This document shows, piece by piece, positions 23,542 through 31,370 of a stretch of 64,000 bases of DNA (the first letter of the stretch is position 1; every line of letters begins with the position of its first letter). The stretch is taken from the IMG/VR virus record IMGVR_UViG_3300037502_003770, positions 117,643 through 181,642 of that record. One strand, 5' to 3'. This DNA comes from a virus. The notes beneath the pieces are model-generated. The model had not been told where the DNA came from. It saw nothing but the letters and a program-made list of their open reading frames with translations, and did not search any database. The translations under genes were made by a program, and so were the position numbers.

Positions 23542-24011
23542 AGAAAAATTTAATAAAAGAAGTTATAATTAAGGAAGCAACTTATTTTGTTGAAGAATTT
23601 TTATTAAAAAGAAAAATAAAAAAATTTAGTTTTATTAGAAATCATGAATTACTTTTAAATTGTAAAAATTTTAAAAGTAAGTTAATTGGTGCTTATGATT
23701 ATTCATATAACTTTTGTGAATACATACCTAAATATAATAAAACTTTATATTATTTAGATGATATAAATATTAATTATTCTCATCGTAATCTTGGTGATAT
23801 TTTTGAAGTTAAATTAAGATGTTTACCTTTTAATATAAAACATTTCTCTAATGATAGATTTAATATGGATAAAGACACCTTTATAGAATTATTATCCACA
23901 ACAAAAAATTTATTATATTTACAATATATAAATAAGAAAATACAAAGTATCGAACAAAATTCTAATTTAATTAATAAACATTATGAGTCTGAGTTCTATT
24001 TTAATTGGTAA
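23520..24011 (+). CDS. SLLDLQ-array protein 24, 163 aa
   Basis: Longest single-domain member. Motif KNLLYLQYINKKI (LLYLQ 131-135). Middle has a Tyr-rich stretch (AYDYSYNFCEYIPKYNKTLY). Confidence 0.75.
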   Translation: MGKVSTIKKNLIKEVIIKEATYFVEEFLLKRKIKKFSFIRNHELLLNCKNFKSKLIGAYDYSYNFCEYIPKYNKTLYYLDDININYSHRNLGDIFEVKLRCLPFNIKHFSNDRFNMDKDTFIELLSTTKNLLYLQYINKKIQSIEQNSNLINKHYESEFYFNW

Positions 24012-24016
24012 TAAAA

Positions 24017-24358
24017 ATGATTTTAATTTCTATTCTTAAAATAAAAACTATTTTTCTAATAATATATCTTTTATTAAAGAAAAATATTCATACTTACTTT
24101 AAAGTAATTAAAATAAATAAAGAATACACATATAGATATATTATTATAGGTAATTTTTATTTTGTTAAAAATATTATTTACCTTACTAGAGAAGAATTTT
24201 TAAGTATAAAATTTTTGCCTATATTATTTAGTTTACCCTTATCTGATTTACATTATATAAAAATTAAATTATCATTAGAAAAACCATATAAAGTAAAAAA
24301 TTTACCAACAAATAAAACAGTCACCTTTATTCAAGGAAGACGCTTTTTTGCAAAATAG
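24017..24358 (+). CDS. SLLDLQ-array protein 25, 113 aa
   Basis: ATG at 24017 preferred over an upstream TTG. Hydrophobic N-terminus (ILISILKIKTIFLIIYLLL) that could be a membrane helix, unusual in the array. Motif LPLSDLHYIKIKL (LSDLH 75-79). Confidence 0.7.
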   Translation: MILISILKIKTIFLIIYLLLKKNIHTYFKVIKINKEYTYRYIIIGNFYFVKNIIYLTREEFLSIKFLPILFSLPLSDLHYIKIKLSLEKPYKVKNLPTNKTVTFIQGRRFFAK

Positions 24359-24392
24359 ACCATTTCTTAACAAAAAGATAACATTGTAGGTA

Positions 24393-24423
24393 TTGACAAA
24401 TCCAAAAATAGGTCGTATCTTTG
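24393..24423 (+). promoter_or_regulatory. Host-type promoter (TTGACA / TATCTTTG)
   Basis: TTGACA at 24393, TATCTTTG at 24416-24423, with AACATTGTAGGTA upstream. It now drives only a broken gene and possibly the TnpB gene. Confidence 0.8.
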
Positions 24424-24456
24424 TAAGGTATTCAGAAACAACCTTAACCGAGCCTT

Positions 24457-24583
24457 ATGCTAAAAGGAAGAACAATAACCAAAGAAAGATTCAATCTTAT
24501 TGAAGAAATTATTGAATTATAATAAATTATATAATATTTATATTAATAATTATTTTTTACTATTTAATAATATACATTTAAAT
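24457..24583 (+). pseudogene. Broken SLLDLQ-type gene left of TnpB
   Basis: ATG at 24457 after a normal leader encodes MLKGRTITKERFNLIEEIIEL then stops. Shifting by one base gives YNKLYNIYINNY, the same as in the 21202 protein; the DNA 24518-24554 is 36/37 identical to 21271-21307. The C-terminal half with SLLDLQ is missing. Confidence 0.65.
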
Positions 24584-25800
24584 TAATGAAATTAATTCAC
24601 AAAGGTTATAAATATAGAATCTACCCAAATAAAGAACAAACTGAATTGTTAAATAAACATTTTGGTTCTTGTAGATTTGTATTTAATTATTTCCTTAATT
24701 TAAAAATGAATACCTATAAACAAGAAAAGAAAAATCTAAATAATAATTATCTATCTTCATTATTAACCCTTCTTAAAAAAGAACAGAATTATTCTTGGTT
24801 AAATGAAATTAATTCTCAAAGTTTGCAAGCTTCTTTAAAAAATGTTGACGTTGCTTATGATAGGTTTTTTAAAAAGATAAGTCAATATCCAAAATTTAAA
24901 AGTAAAAATGATAAACAAAGTTTTAAAGTACCACAGTTTTTAACTATTGAAAATGATTTATTATATTTGCCTAAATTTAAGAAAGGAATTAAAATAAATA
25001 TTCATAGAGATTTTAAAGGAAAGATTTTATATGGAACTGTATCAAAAACACCAACAGGTAAATATTATGTATCTATCACTTGTAAACAAGAATATATTCC
25101 TTTTGAAAAGACAGGTTCTATTATAGGAATTGATACTGGTATTAAAGATTTAGCTATCCTTTCAGATAAAACTGTTTATGAAAATAAAAAGGTTTTAAAG
25201 AAGAGGATAAAGAAAATAAAATATAAACAAAGGCAATTAAGTAAGAAAGTAAAAGGTAGCAAGAGTAGGATAAAACAAAGGAATAAACTTGCAATAGAAC
25301 ATGAGAAAGTAGTAAATATTAGAAAAGATTATTTACATAAAGTAAGTACAGAAATTATCAAAAACCACGATATTATATGTATTGAAGACCTTTCAATAAA
25401 AAACATGATGAAGAACCATAAATTAGCGCAAGCATTTTCTGATGCAAGTTTAGGTACATTCTATGATATGTTAGAATATAAAGCTTCTTTTAATGAGAAG
25501 AAAATTATTAAGATAGGAAGATTTTTTGCAAGTAGTAAAACTTGTTCAAAATGTAATTATATTAATGAGGAATTAACATTAAAGGATAGGGAATGGACTT
25601 GCAAAGGTTGTGGCACGTTGCATGATAGAGATTATAATGCAAGTATAAATATTAAAAACGAAGGTTTAAAGATATTATCTGGTTTGGGTTGCAAGTCGGA
25701 TATAAAACAAAAAGTGATGGAGGCGTTTCCGTTAGGAGAGTCAATGAAATCATATATTTAGAAATAAATACAACATGGAGAAAATCCTGATTTTAATATC
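24518..25800 (+). mobile_element. TnpB-only (IS1341-like) element, boundaries approximate
   Basis: The left side abuts array-derived DNA; the right side lies somewhere between the TnpB stop (25761) and the 55-bp repeat at 25840. The 3' part of tnpB is G-richer than its surroundings (25680-25745), consistent with an overlapping omega RNA. Exact ends cannot be set from one sequence. Confidence 0.55.
24586..25761 (+). CDS. tnpB: TnpB, IS200/IS605-type RNA-guided nuclease, 391 aa
   Basis: Full-length TnpB/OrfB: N-terminal KGYKYRIYPNKEQTELLNKH and FGSCRFVFNYFL, RuvC Asp183 in IGIDTGIKDLA, Glu267 in CIEDLSIKNM, zinc ribbon CSKC...CKGC, and Asp349 in HDRDYNAS. All three catalytic acidic residues and four Cys are present, so it should be active. 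No TnpA transposase is nearby. Family knowledge: TnpB is guided by an omega RNA overlapping its 3' end and the element's right end, and cuts next to a short TAM. Its location inside a phage gene array suggests a homing-like or domesticated role, or simple insertion. Confidence 0.95.
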   Translation: MKLIHKGYKYRIYPNKEQTELLNKHFGSCRFVFNYFLNLKMNTYKQEKKNLNNNYLSSLLTLLKKEQNYSWLNEINSQSLQASLKNVDVAYDRFFKKISQYPKFKSKNDKQSFKVPQFLTIENDLLYLPKFKKGIKINIHRDFKGKILYGTVSKTPTGKYYVSITCKQEYIPFEKTGSIIGIDTGIKDLAILSDKTVYENKKVLKKRIKKIKYKQRQLSKKVKGSKSRIKQRNKLAIEHEKVVNIRKDYLHKVSTEIIKNHDIICIEDLSIKNMMKNHKLAQAFSDASLGTFYDMLEYKASFNEKKIIKIGRFFASSKTCSKCNYINEELTLKDREWTCKGCGTLHDRDYNASINIKNEGLKILSGLGCKSDIKQKVMEAFPLGESMKSYI

Positions 25801-25839
25801 AATAAAATAAGCCTTGAATTGAACCCTCAATAAAACAAT

Positions 25840-25894
25840 TTCTTTCCTTAAAAACCTTTCATTCTTAACAAATGAAAGGTTTTTTTGTATATAA
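25840..25894 (+). repeat. 55-bp exact direct repeat, copy 2
   Basis: Identical to 18754-18808; see that entry. Confidence 0.85.
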
Positions 25895-25900
25895 AATAGT
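25854..25900 (+). promoter_or_regulatory. Fused terminator-promoter element (phage-type promoter copy 12)
   Basis: ACCTTTCATT / AATGAAAGGT hairpin with TTAACA in the loop (25865), T run and G at 25887. Starts the second run of array genes (25901-29436). Confidence 0.8.
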
Positions 25901-26146
25901 ATGGTAAAGGAAAAATCCGATTTATTGAAAGAAAATCTTATTAAAGAAATAATATTGATTAAGTCCGAATCTGAATCAAAAAATATTCCGTCAGGTTCTA
26001 TTTTAAAACTTATTATTTTTTATAATCCAACTTATAATTTAACTGTTATAAAATTTAAAAATAAAAGTATTAAAATTATTAAAAATAAATTATTTACATA
26101 TAATTATGGTCATAGTAGTTCAATACATAAAACAATCTATCATTAA
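25901..26146 (+). CDS. C-terminally truncated array protein, 81 aa
   Basis: N-terminus KSDLLKENLIKEIILIK is typical, but the protein ends HSSSIHKTIYH without the SLLDLQ helix; 24 noncoding bases follow. Probably a decayed member. Confidence 0.6.
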   Translation: MVKEKSDLLKENLIKEIILIKSESESKNIPSGSILKLIIFYNPTYNLTVIKFKNKSIKIIKNKLFTYNYGHSSSIHKTIYH

Positions 26147-26170
26147 AGAAAATAAACTTTTGAATTCGTA

Positions 26171-26494
26171 ATGAAAGAAAATCTTATTGAAAAAATATTT
26201 TCCCTTGAATGGAAAATACCTAAAAATAATTATGTATATCTTAATAAAGGAAATTTTCGTTCAAACAAATATTCACTAAATGCAATAAAAATAGAAAATA
26301 AAGAAATACTCATACACTATAAAAATAAATATTATGATATATATTTTTATGATGAAGTAACAACATTAGAAAAAAAGAATGTTCTTAAATCTTTATCTAT
26401 TTTAGATTTACAATTTATTTTTCTATTTCTAAATTCAGAAAAAAATCAAAAACCTATTAATATGAAATTAAATTTTGATTCCATACCTAGATAA
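26171..26494 (+). CDS. SLLDLQ-array protein 27, 107 aa
   Basis: MKENLIEKIFSLEW start; LSILDLQFIFLFL ending (ILDLQ 77-81) plus a 26-residue tail. From here to 29436 the coding strand becomes clearly C-rich and G-poor. Confidence 0.75.
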   Translation: MKENLIEKIFSLEWKIPKNNYVYLNKGNFRSNKYSLNAIKIENKEILIHYKNKYYDIYFYDEVTTLEKKNVLKSLSILDLQFIFLFLNSEKNQKPINMKLNFDSIPR

Positions 26495-26505
26495 AATATA
26501 TTCTT

Positions 26506-26811
26506 ATGAAAGAAAAATTAATTCAAGAAATATTGAATCTTGTTAAAAATACAAGAAAAGATTTTATTAACGATATTACTAACCCTTTTATCACTAATAT
26601 CTATTATATAGACCCTGTATATGGCACTCGTAAAATATATTTAATGGATATAGTTGATATAGATATATACCAAATTATTACTGTAAAAAATTTAAATCTA
26701 GGTGATGATTATCGTAGTATAATTAATAAAACAGAAATAATAAGAATATTAAACCTTGTTTCATTATTAGACCTGCAATATATTCTATTATTATTAAAAA
26801 AATTTTTATGA
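26506..26811 (+). CDS. SLLDLQ-array protein 28, 101 aa
   Basis: MKEKLIQEILNLVKN start, VSLLDLQYILLLLKK ending (LLDLQ 87-91). ATGA overlap with the next. Confidence 0.75.
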   Translation: MKEKLIQEILNLVKNTRKDFINDITNPFITNIYYIDPVYGTRKIYLMDIVDIDIYQIITVKNLNLGDDYRSIINKTEIIRILNLVSLLDLQYILLLLKKFL

Positions 26812-27110
26812 AAGAAATACTCCTTAAAGAAATAACCTCACTCCTTAAAGAAAAAGATTTTACTTTAAAAAGTAACAATTATTATACTATTAATCTAAAC
26901 CTTAAAAAAATACAAAATAAAGAATATTATTATTTCCTAAGAAATATACATTATAATAAAAATAATAATTCCTATATTCTAACATACAGTTTTAAAAATC
27001 AAACTCATCTAACAGATGATTATATCACACTTAAAAATAAAAATATAACCAAATATATAAAACATATTTCCCTTCTTGATTTGCAATTTATAAAATTATC
27101 TCTTTTATGA
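26808..27110 (+). CDS. SLLDLQ-array protein 29, 100 aa
   Basis: MKEILLKEITSLLKEKDF start, ISLLDLQFIKLSLL at the extreme C-terminus (LLDLQ 89-93). ATGA overlap with the next. Confidence 0.75.
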   Translation: MKEILLKEITSLLKEKDFTLKSNNYYTINLNLKKIQNKEYYYFLRNIHYNKNNNSYILTYSFKNQTHLTDDYITLKNKNITKYIKHISLLDLQFIKLSLL

Positions 27111-27340
27111 AAGAAAAACTTATTCAAGAAATAAAAGATATTATTGAAAAATATGACCTTCATTATATGACAATATATACAGATATATATAAATTATCAA
27201 ACCATATAAAAACTAATCGTACTCTAATGAAAGAAGTTTTCCTTTCTGATTTAAAAGAATTTAACTTACTTGAATTGCAATTTACTTCTATAAAAATAAA
27301 AAATGATGCAAATAAACAAAGAAAAAATATCTTTTCTTAA
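27107..27340 (+). CDS. SLLDLQ-array protein 30, 77 aa (short form)
   Basis: Short variable part: only about 35 residues separate MKEKLIQEIKDII from FNLLELQFTSIKIK (LLELQ 54-58). Shows the two conserved ends can be joined with little between them. Confidence 0.75.
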   Translation: MKEKLIQEIKDIIEKYDLHYMTIYTDIYKLSNHIKTNRTLMKEVFLSDLKEFNLLELQFTSIKIKNDANKQRKNIFS

Positions 27341-27653
27341 AGAAAAATCTTTACTTAAATTTAAAAACCTTTTGGAATCACATAATAATTATGAAAATAT
27401 CCTTAATTTTAGATATTATGTAAAACAAAAACATGGAGAAATTATAGGATATCCAAAACCAATTTTAATAAATAATTATTATACTATACTTGAACTAAGA
27501 AAAAAACATTATACCTTATATACCCTACTTTATAAAACCACAAAAGAAAATAAATATATATTCAAAGATTATAACCTTAATAAAATTATGAAAATATTTA
27601 AAAATATATCACTTCTTGACCTCCAATTTATTCTAATTCATATCAAAAAATAA
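27303..27653 (+). CDS. SLLDLQ-array protein 31, 116 aa
   Basis: ISLLDLQFILIHIKK ending (LLDLQ 104-108), identical in 14 residues to the next protein's ending although the rest differs. Overlaps 27107 by 38 bases. Confidence 0.75.
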   Translation: MMQINKEKISFLKEKSLLKFKNLLESHNNYENILNFRYYVKQKHGEIIGYPKPILINNYYTILELRKKHYTLYTLLYKTTKENKYIFKDYNLNKIMKIFKNISLLDLQFILIHIKK

Positions 27654-27664
27654 AACTTAATTAT

Positions 27665-28009
27665 ATGGATATATCACTTCTTAAAGAAAACCTTTTTAAT
27701 CAAATATATAACATACTTGAAAAACAAAAAGAATTAGAATTAACAACACCCAATATTTATATAAAATTTTTAGATGCTCATTCTATACATAATAAAAACC
27801 TATACCTACTAAAACTAAAATATCTAAATTCAAATAAAAAATATGAACTCCATTATAAATATGATTATGATGGTAGTAATTTAAACCATTATAGAGTAAA
27901 TTATTTAACAATTCAAGGAAAAGATATTTTATTGAAATCTATATCCTTACTTGACTTGCAATTTATTCTAATTCATATCAAAAACCGCTCACAATCAATT
28001 CAAATTTAA
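27665..28009 (+). CDS. SLLDLQ-array protein 32, 114 aa
   Basis: ISLLDLQFILIHIKN ending (LLDLQ 95-99). Middle LNSNKKYELHYKYDYDGSNL. Confidence 0.75.
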   Translation: MDISLLKENLFNQIYNILEKQKELELTTPNIYIKFLDAHSIHNKNLYLLKLKYLNSNKKYELHYKYDYDGSNLNHYRVNYLTIQGKDILLKSISLLDLQFILIHIKNRSQSIQI

Positions 28010-28060
28010 AAAGGATATTCCACTACCAAAATATATTCTTCTCTTAAAATAACCATTTTT

Positions 28061-28339
28061 ATGAAAGAAAAAGATTTTATTAAAGAAAAACTCTTTAAAC
28101 AAATAAAATACTATATTAAAAAATATCAACTTTGTTATATCCCATACACAGGTATTAATGATTTACATAATATAAATAAAAACTCACCAACATATAAAAT
28201 GTTTATTCATAATATAAATGAACTCCTTTCAAAAATAAAAACATTCCCACTATCAGATTTAATCTTTCTAAAAAACCAAATTAAAAATGATGCACTCAAA
28301 AATAAAACAAAAACTAATAAATCAAATTCTTTCACCTAA
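28061..28339 (+). CDS. SLLDLQ-array protein 33, 92 aa (short form)
   Basis: Related to 27107 by its middle (KYQLCYIPYTGINDLHNIN). Motif degenerated to FPLSDLIFLKNQIKND (LSDLI 64-68). Confidence 0.75.
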   Translation: MKEKDFIKEKLFKQIKYYIKKYQLCYIPYTGINDLHNINKNSPTYKMFIHNINELLSKIKTFPLSDLIFLKNQIKNDALKNKTKTNKSNSFT

Positions 28340-28703
28340 TAATAATCTAGTTGATAATAAACATAATGTAGTAATAAGATATACCTCCGTTAATAACCCT
28401 AAACTCTATAATATAAAATTCTTTAATAAAGAAAAAACAACACATTACTCACTAAATGAACTCTCAATTAATAAACTCTTTATTAATACAAAAAAAATTA
28501 AAAGACATATAATAATTTATCAAAATAATTACCACCTTAAACCAATAACAATATCTCATAAAAAATATATACACTCTTACCTAAACCTTATCCCACTACT
28601 TGACCTGCTCTTTATTAAAAATCTAATAATAAAAGAAAATAATAGAATAAAAAATTCTATATTAAGAAATACTTTACTACTAGATAAACTTAAAAATGAA
28701 TAA
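28287..28703 (+). CDS. SLLDLQ-array protein 34, 138 aa
   Basis: IPLLDLLFIKNLIIKEN (LLDLL 104-108) and a long basic tail. Overlaps 28061 by 53 bases. Confidence 0.7.
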   Translation: MMHSKIKQKLINQILSPNNNLVDNKHNVVIRYTSVNNPKLYNIKFFNKEKTTHYSLNELSINKLFINTKKIKRHIIIYQNNYHLKPITISHKKYIHSYLNLIPLLDLLFIKNLIIKENNRIKNSILRNTLLLDKLKNE

Positions 28704-28953
28704 AATAACCTTTATTAAAAATACTCTTATTAAAGATATAAATAATTATAAAAATAAATCACTTTCTCTTAATATAGAAAATTGTACATTTAAAATAAAT
28801 AATACCTTATATAAATTAGAATTTTTTCAATATGGTGAAATATGTTATAGTACAAATGGTTGCTATACTTTCTTAAAAGATGATATTTTTTTATCTAAAA
28901 TATCTTTACTCGACTTGCAATATATCCTTTTAAAAATGAAATCTTCTTTATGA
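28696..28953 (+). CDS. SLLDLQ-array protein 35, 85 aa
   Basis: FIKNTLIKDINNYKN start; ISLLDLQYILLKMKSSL end (LLDLQ 71-75). ATGA overlap with the next. Confidence 0.75.
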   Translation: MNKITFIKNTLIKDINNYKNKSLSLNIENCTFKINNTLYKLEFFQYGEICYSTNGCYTFLKDDIFLSKISLLDLQYILLKMKSSL

Positions 28954-29183
28954 AAGAAAAACTTGCCCTAAATATCCTACATACTATAAATCATTATAAC
29001 CTTTTAAATAAAAAAATCCTTTATAATAATTTAATTTATGATTTTAAATCTTTTTATACCATACTAGATTTTCAAGACCTACCCTTACTTGAACTACAAT
29101 ATTTGAAAATATTCCTTAAAACGATTGCAACCTATGGAAAAAATTACTCTTATTGGAAAAATTCTATCCCTTCTGAAAAATAA
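28950..29183 (+). CDS. SLLDLQ-array protein 36, 77 aa (short form)
   Basis: MKEKLALNILHTI start; LPLLELQYLKIFLK (LLELQ 46-50). One of three short forms (with 27107 and 28061). Confidence 0.75.
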   Translation: MKEKLALNILHTINHYNLLNKKILYNNLIYDFKSFYTILDFQDLPLLELQYLKIFLKTIATYGKNYSYWKNSIPSEK

Positions 29184-29436
29184 AAACTTCTCACTAATAA
29201 AAAATAATAACCTAAAATTTATTTTAACTAATCAATATAATGGCTCATTATATTTCATCTCTTATAATAATGTAAACAGTTATTATTATATACATTATTT
29301 TTACAATAATGACACCCATTTAACTACTGACTCTATTACAGAAAAAGAACTTTATTCATACCTACTCTCTATGAATCTACTTGATATTCTCTTTATAAAA
29401 TCTTATCTTATTAAAAATTCTATATATTACAGTTAG
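29125..29436 (+). CDS. SLLDLQ-array protein 37, 103 aa (last member)
   Basis: MNLLDILFIKSYLIKN ending (LLDIL 85-89). Overlaps 28950 by 59 bases. No terminator hairpin was seen after it; the T-rich repeat region starts at once. Confidence 0.75.
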   Translation: MQPMEKITLIGKILSLLKNKNFSLIKNNNLKFILTNQYNGSLYFISYNNVNSYYYIHYFYNNDTHLTTDSITEKELYSYLLSMNLLDILFIKSYLIKNSIYYS

Positions 29437-29645
29437 TAACCTAAAACATTTATAACATTCTTTTAAATAAAACAATGTTTCCAAAACATAAATAGTTAAA
29501 TATCAAAGAGTTATGAAAAATAATGGTATGTAATAATCACAAAGATTGTTTATTGAAAAGAATGTTTATACAAAACATTCTTTACTTAATAAAAAGAATC
29601 TTCTTAATAAAAACATTGTTCCTGATGAAAACATTGTTTTTTTTT

Positions 29646-30392
29646 AACAGCACTTTTTTTTAATAAAACATTCTTTCTAATAAAAACATTCTTCCCTTAT
29701 ATATTACATACATTGTATATAAAACATTGTTCTTAATAAGTAATATATTCTATTACAATTACTTATATATAATAAAATAAACTTTTCTTGAATAAAAAGT
29801 TGTTTTTATATAGTACTTTTTTTATTGAAACCTATTTTTTCTATAGCACTTTTTTTCTTTTATATTATAGTTTTTATCTAAAAAAGGTTATTTTACTTGA
29901 AAACCTAATTTTTTCTACAGTACTTTTTCTTTAAAGAAGATACTTTTTTAATAAAAGTTGTTTTTTTCTATAGTACTTTTTTTCTTTTAAAAAAGATTAT
30001 TTTACTTGAAAACCTAATTTTTTCTATAGTACTTTTTTTCTTTAAGTAAGGTTATTTCTTTCAGAAGGGAAGCTGTTTATCCCCTCGCCCATCGAGACAC
30101 TCTAATTTTTTGAAATAAGTTTTCTTAAAGAAGACTTTTTTTCAAAAAACATATATTTCTTTAAGAAAACTTATTTTTTTATACAGCACTTTTTTTCAGA
30201 AAGTAAGTTTTTTATACAGCACTTTTTTTCTAAAACATATTCTTTTTTAAAGGGATAAATTTTTCTTAGTAATTATTTCTTTTACAAAGGTAAAACTTTT
30301 TTCTTTAAAAACAAAATATTTCTTTAAAGTTTTATTTTTTCCTACAGCACTTTTTTTCTAAAAGTAAGTTTTTTTCTATAGTACTTTTTTTC
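29646..30392 (+). repeat. Ten copies of the CTAYAGYACTTTTTTTC repeat
   Basis: Copies begin at about 29646, 29809, 29841, 29915, 29968, 30024, 30181, 30214, 30342 and 30376. Variation is confined to the two Y positions, the first bases and T-run length. Spacing is irregular (30-150 bases). Confidence 0.85.
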
Positions 30393-30523
30393 TTTTACAA
30401 AGATAGATATAATTTTTATATATACAAAATATTTCTTTAAAAAATTTCTTACCTTATATATAGGTATGTTATACCGCTATGTTCCTGATGCCTGAAAAAA
30501 AACTTAAAAAACTTTAAGAAAAA

Positions 30524-30562
30524 TTTGGTGGTATGAAAAATTGCCTTTATCTTTGCAGTAGA
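30524..30562 (+). promoter_or_regulatory. Host-type promoter
   Basis: TTTG at 30524 and TATCTTTG at 30548-30555, preceded by TTCCTGATGCC and a poly-A tract. Drives 30595. Confidence 0.8.
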
Positions 30563-30594
30563 TAAACAACCCAATAACCTTAACCGCTACTAAT

Positions 30595-31275
30595 ATGGCA
30601 AGTGAACTTAAAAGAGTACTGCACAAAGAAAGTAAAATTTTGTTTGTTGCAACCTATTCTGAGGATGCAGAAAGTCCTCGCACAATGTATGACAACTTAT
30701 GCACTATGTTATGTTTTCATAATAGGTATAATTTAGGTGATACTGATTCACTTTTAAGAAAAAAAGGTTTCAACTATGATAGTGATGATTATGATAGTTG
30801 GGAAGAGATGGAGAAAGCTATCATAAAGGAGAATGATATTGCAATAATATTGCCTTTATGGTTATACGACCACAGTGGATTAACAATTTCTTTTGGTAGA
30901 ACTTGCAGCTGGGATAGTGGACAGGTAGGTTTTATACTTGTTGATAAAGCAACTATAAGAAAAGAATATAGTTGTAAGAGAATAAGTAAGAAACTTTTAC
31001 TTAAAGTAGAAGAAATTCTAAAAAATGAAGTAAAAGAGTACGATTCATATTTAAGAGGTGATGTATATGACCTTAACCAATATACAATTTCTGATGAATA
31101 TATGTCAGAAATAGAATCTGAAAATATCGATATTGATGAAATAGATATTGATATGTTAGAAGAGGTTGAATCTTGTTCCAATTATATTGGAGAAAGTTGG
31201 TTAGATGATGCTATAAATAATAGTATATCTTATCTAAATAAAAAATATCTTTCTCAAAAAGCTGAAACAATTTAA
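30595..31275 (+). CDS. Conserved phage protein, 226 aa
   Basis: Contains blocks that I recall from many phage genomes: ESPRTMYDNLCTMLCFHNRYNLGD, IILPLWLYDHSGLTIS, WDSGQVGFILVDKATIRKEY and EVKEYDSYLRGDVYDL. These are diagnostic of a widespread phage/plasmid hypothetical family without assigned function. The C-terminus has an acidic stretch (ESENIDIDEIDIDMLEEVES). Own promoter and terminator: monocistronic. Confidence 0.9.
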   Translation: MASELKRVLHKESKILFVATYSEDAESPRTMYDNLCTMLCFHNRYNLGDTDSLLRKKGFNYDSDDYDSWEEMEKAIIKENDIAIILPLWLYDHSGLTISFGRTCSWDSGQVGFILVDKATIRKEYSCKRISKKLLLKVEEILKNEVKEYDSYLRGDVYDLNQYTISDEYMSEIESENIDIDEIDIDMLEEVESCSNYIGESWLDDAINNSISYLNKKYLSQKAETI

Positions 31276-31296
31276 AATAGGGTTATATTGAACTTT

Positions 31297-31329
31297 AAAG
31301 CCTATCTTTTTTAAAGGTAGGTTTTTTTT
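31297..31329 (+). terminator. Intrinsic terminator
   Basis: GCCTATCTTT / AAAGGTAGGTT hairpin (G-T wobble) and T run. Confidence 0.85.
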
Positions 31330-31339
31330 CTTAAAGGTA

Positions 31340-31370
31340 TTGTTTTATTCAGAAAAAAGGTTTATCTTTG
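31340..31370 (+). promoter_or_regulatory. Host-type promoter
   Basis: TTG at 31340, TATCTTTG at 31363-31370. Part of a 56-bp sequence (31344-31399) found again at 32750-32805. Confidence 0.8.

Larger units (their letters stand above)
29437..30594. other. 1.15-kb gene-free T-rich repeat region, candidate origin
   Basis: No ORF. The left part (29460-29720) repeats ACATTGTTT/ACATTCTTT units separated by AATAAAA; the right part carries ten copies of CTAYAGYACTTTTTTTC. Plus-strand composition changes from C-rich to G-rich across it. A GC-richer island lies at 30063-30108. These traits fit an origin or a complex control region. Confidence 0.5.

Noticed and set aside
12943-29436. Array proteins as antitoxins or toxin-antitoxin pairs
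   Set aside because: No alternating pair pattern, no recognised toxin fold, and all units share one motif; nothing positive supports it.
29437-30594. CRISPR array
   Set aside because: The repeats are short, T-rich and irregularly spaced with no unique spacers of constant length, and no cas gene is near.
30789-31181. Minus-strand ORF of 130 codons
   Set aside because: Mirror of the conserved 30595 gene; Ser/Ile-rich composition typical of antisense frames.
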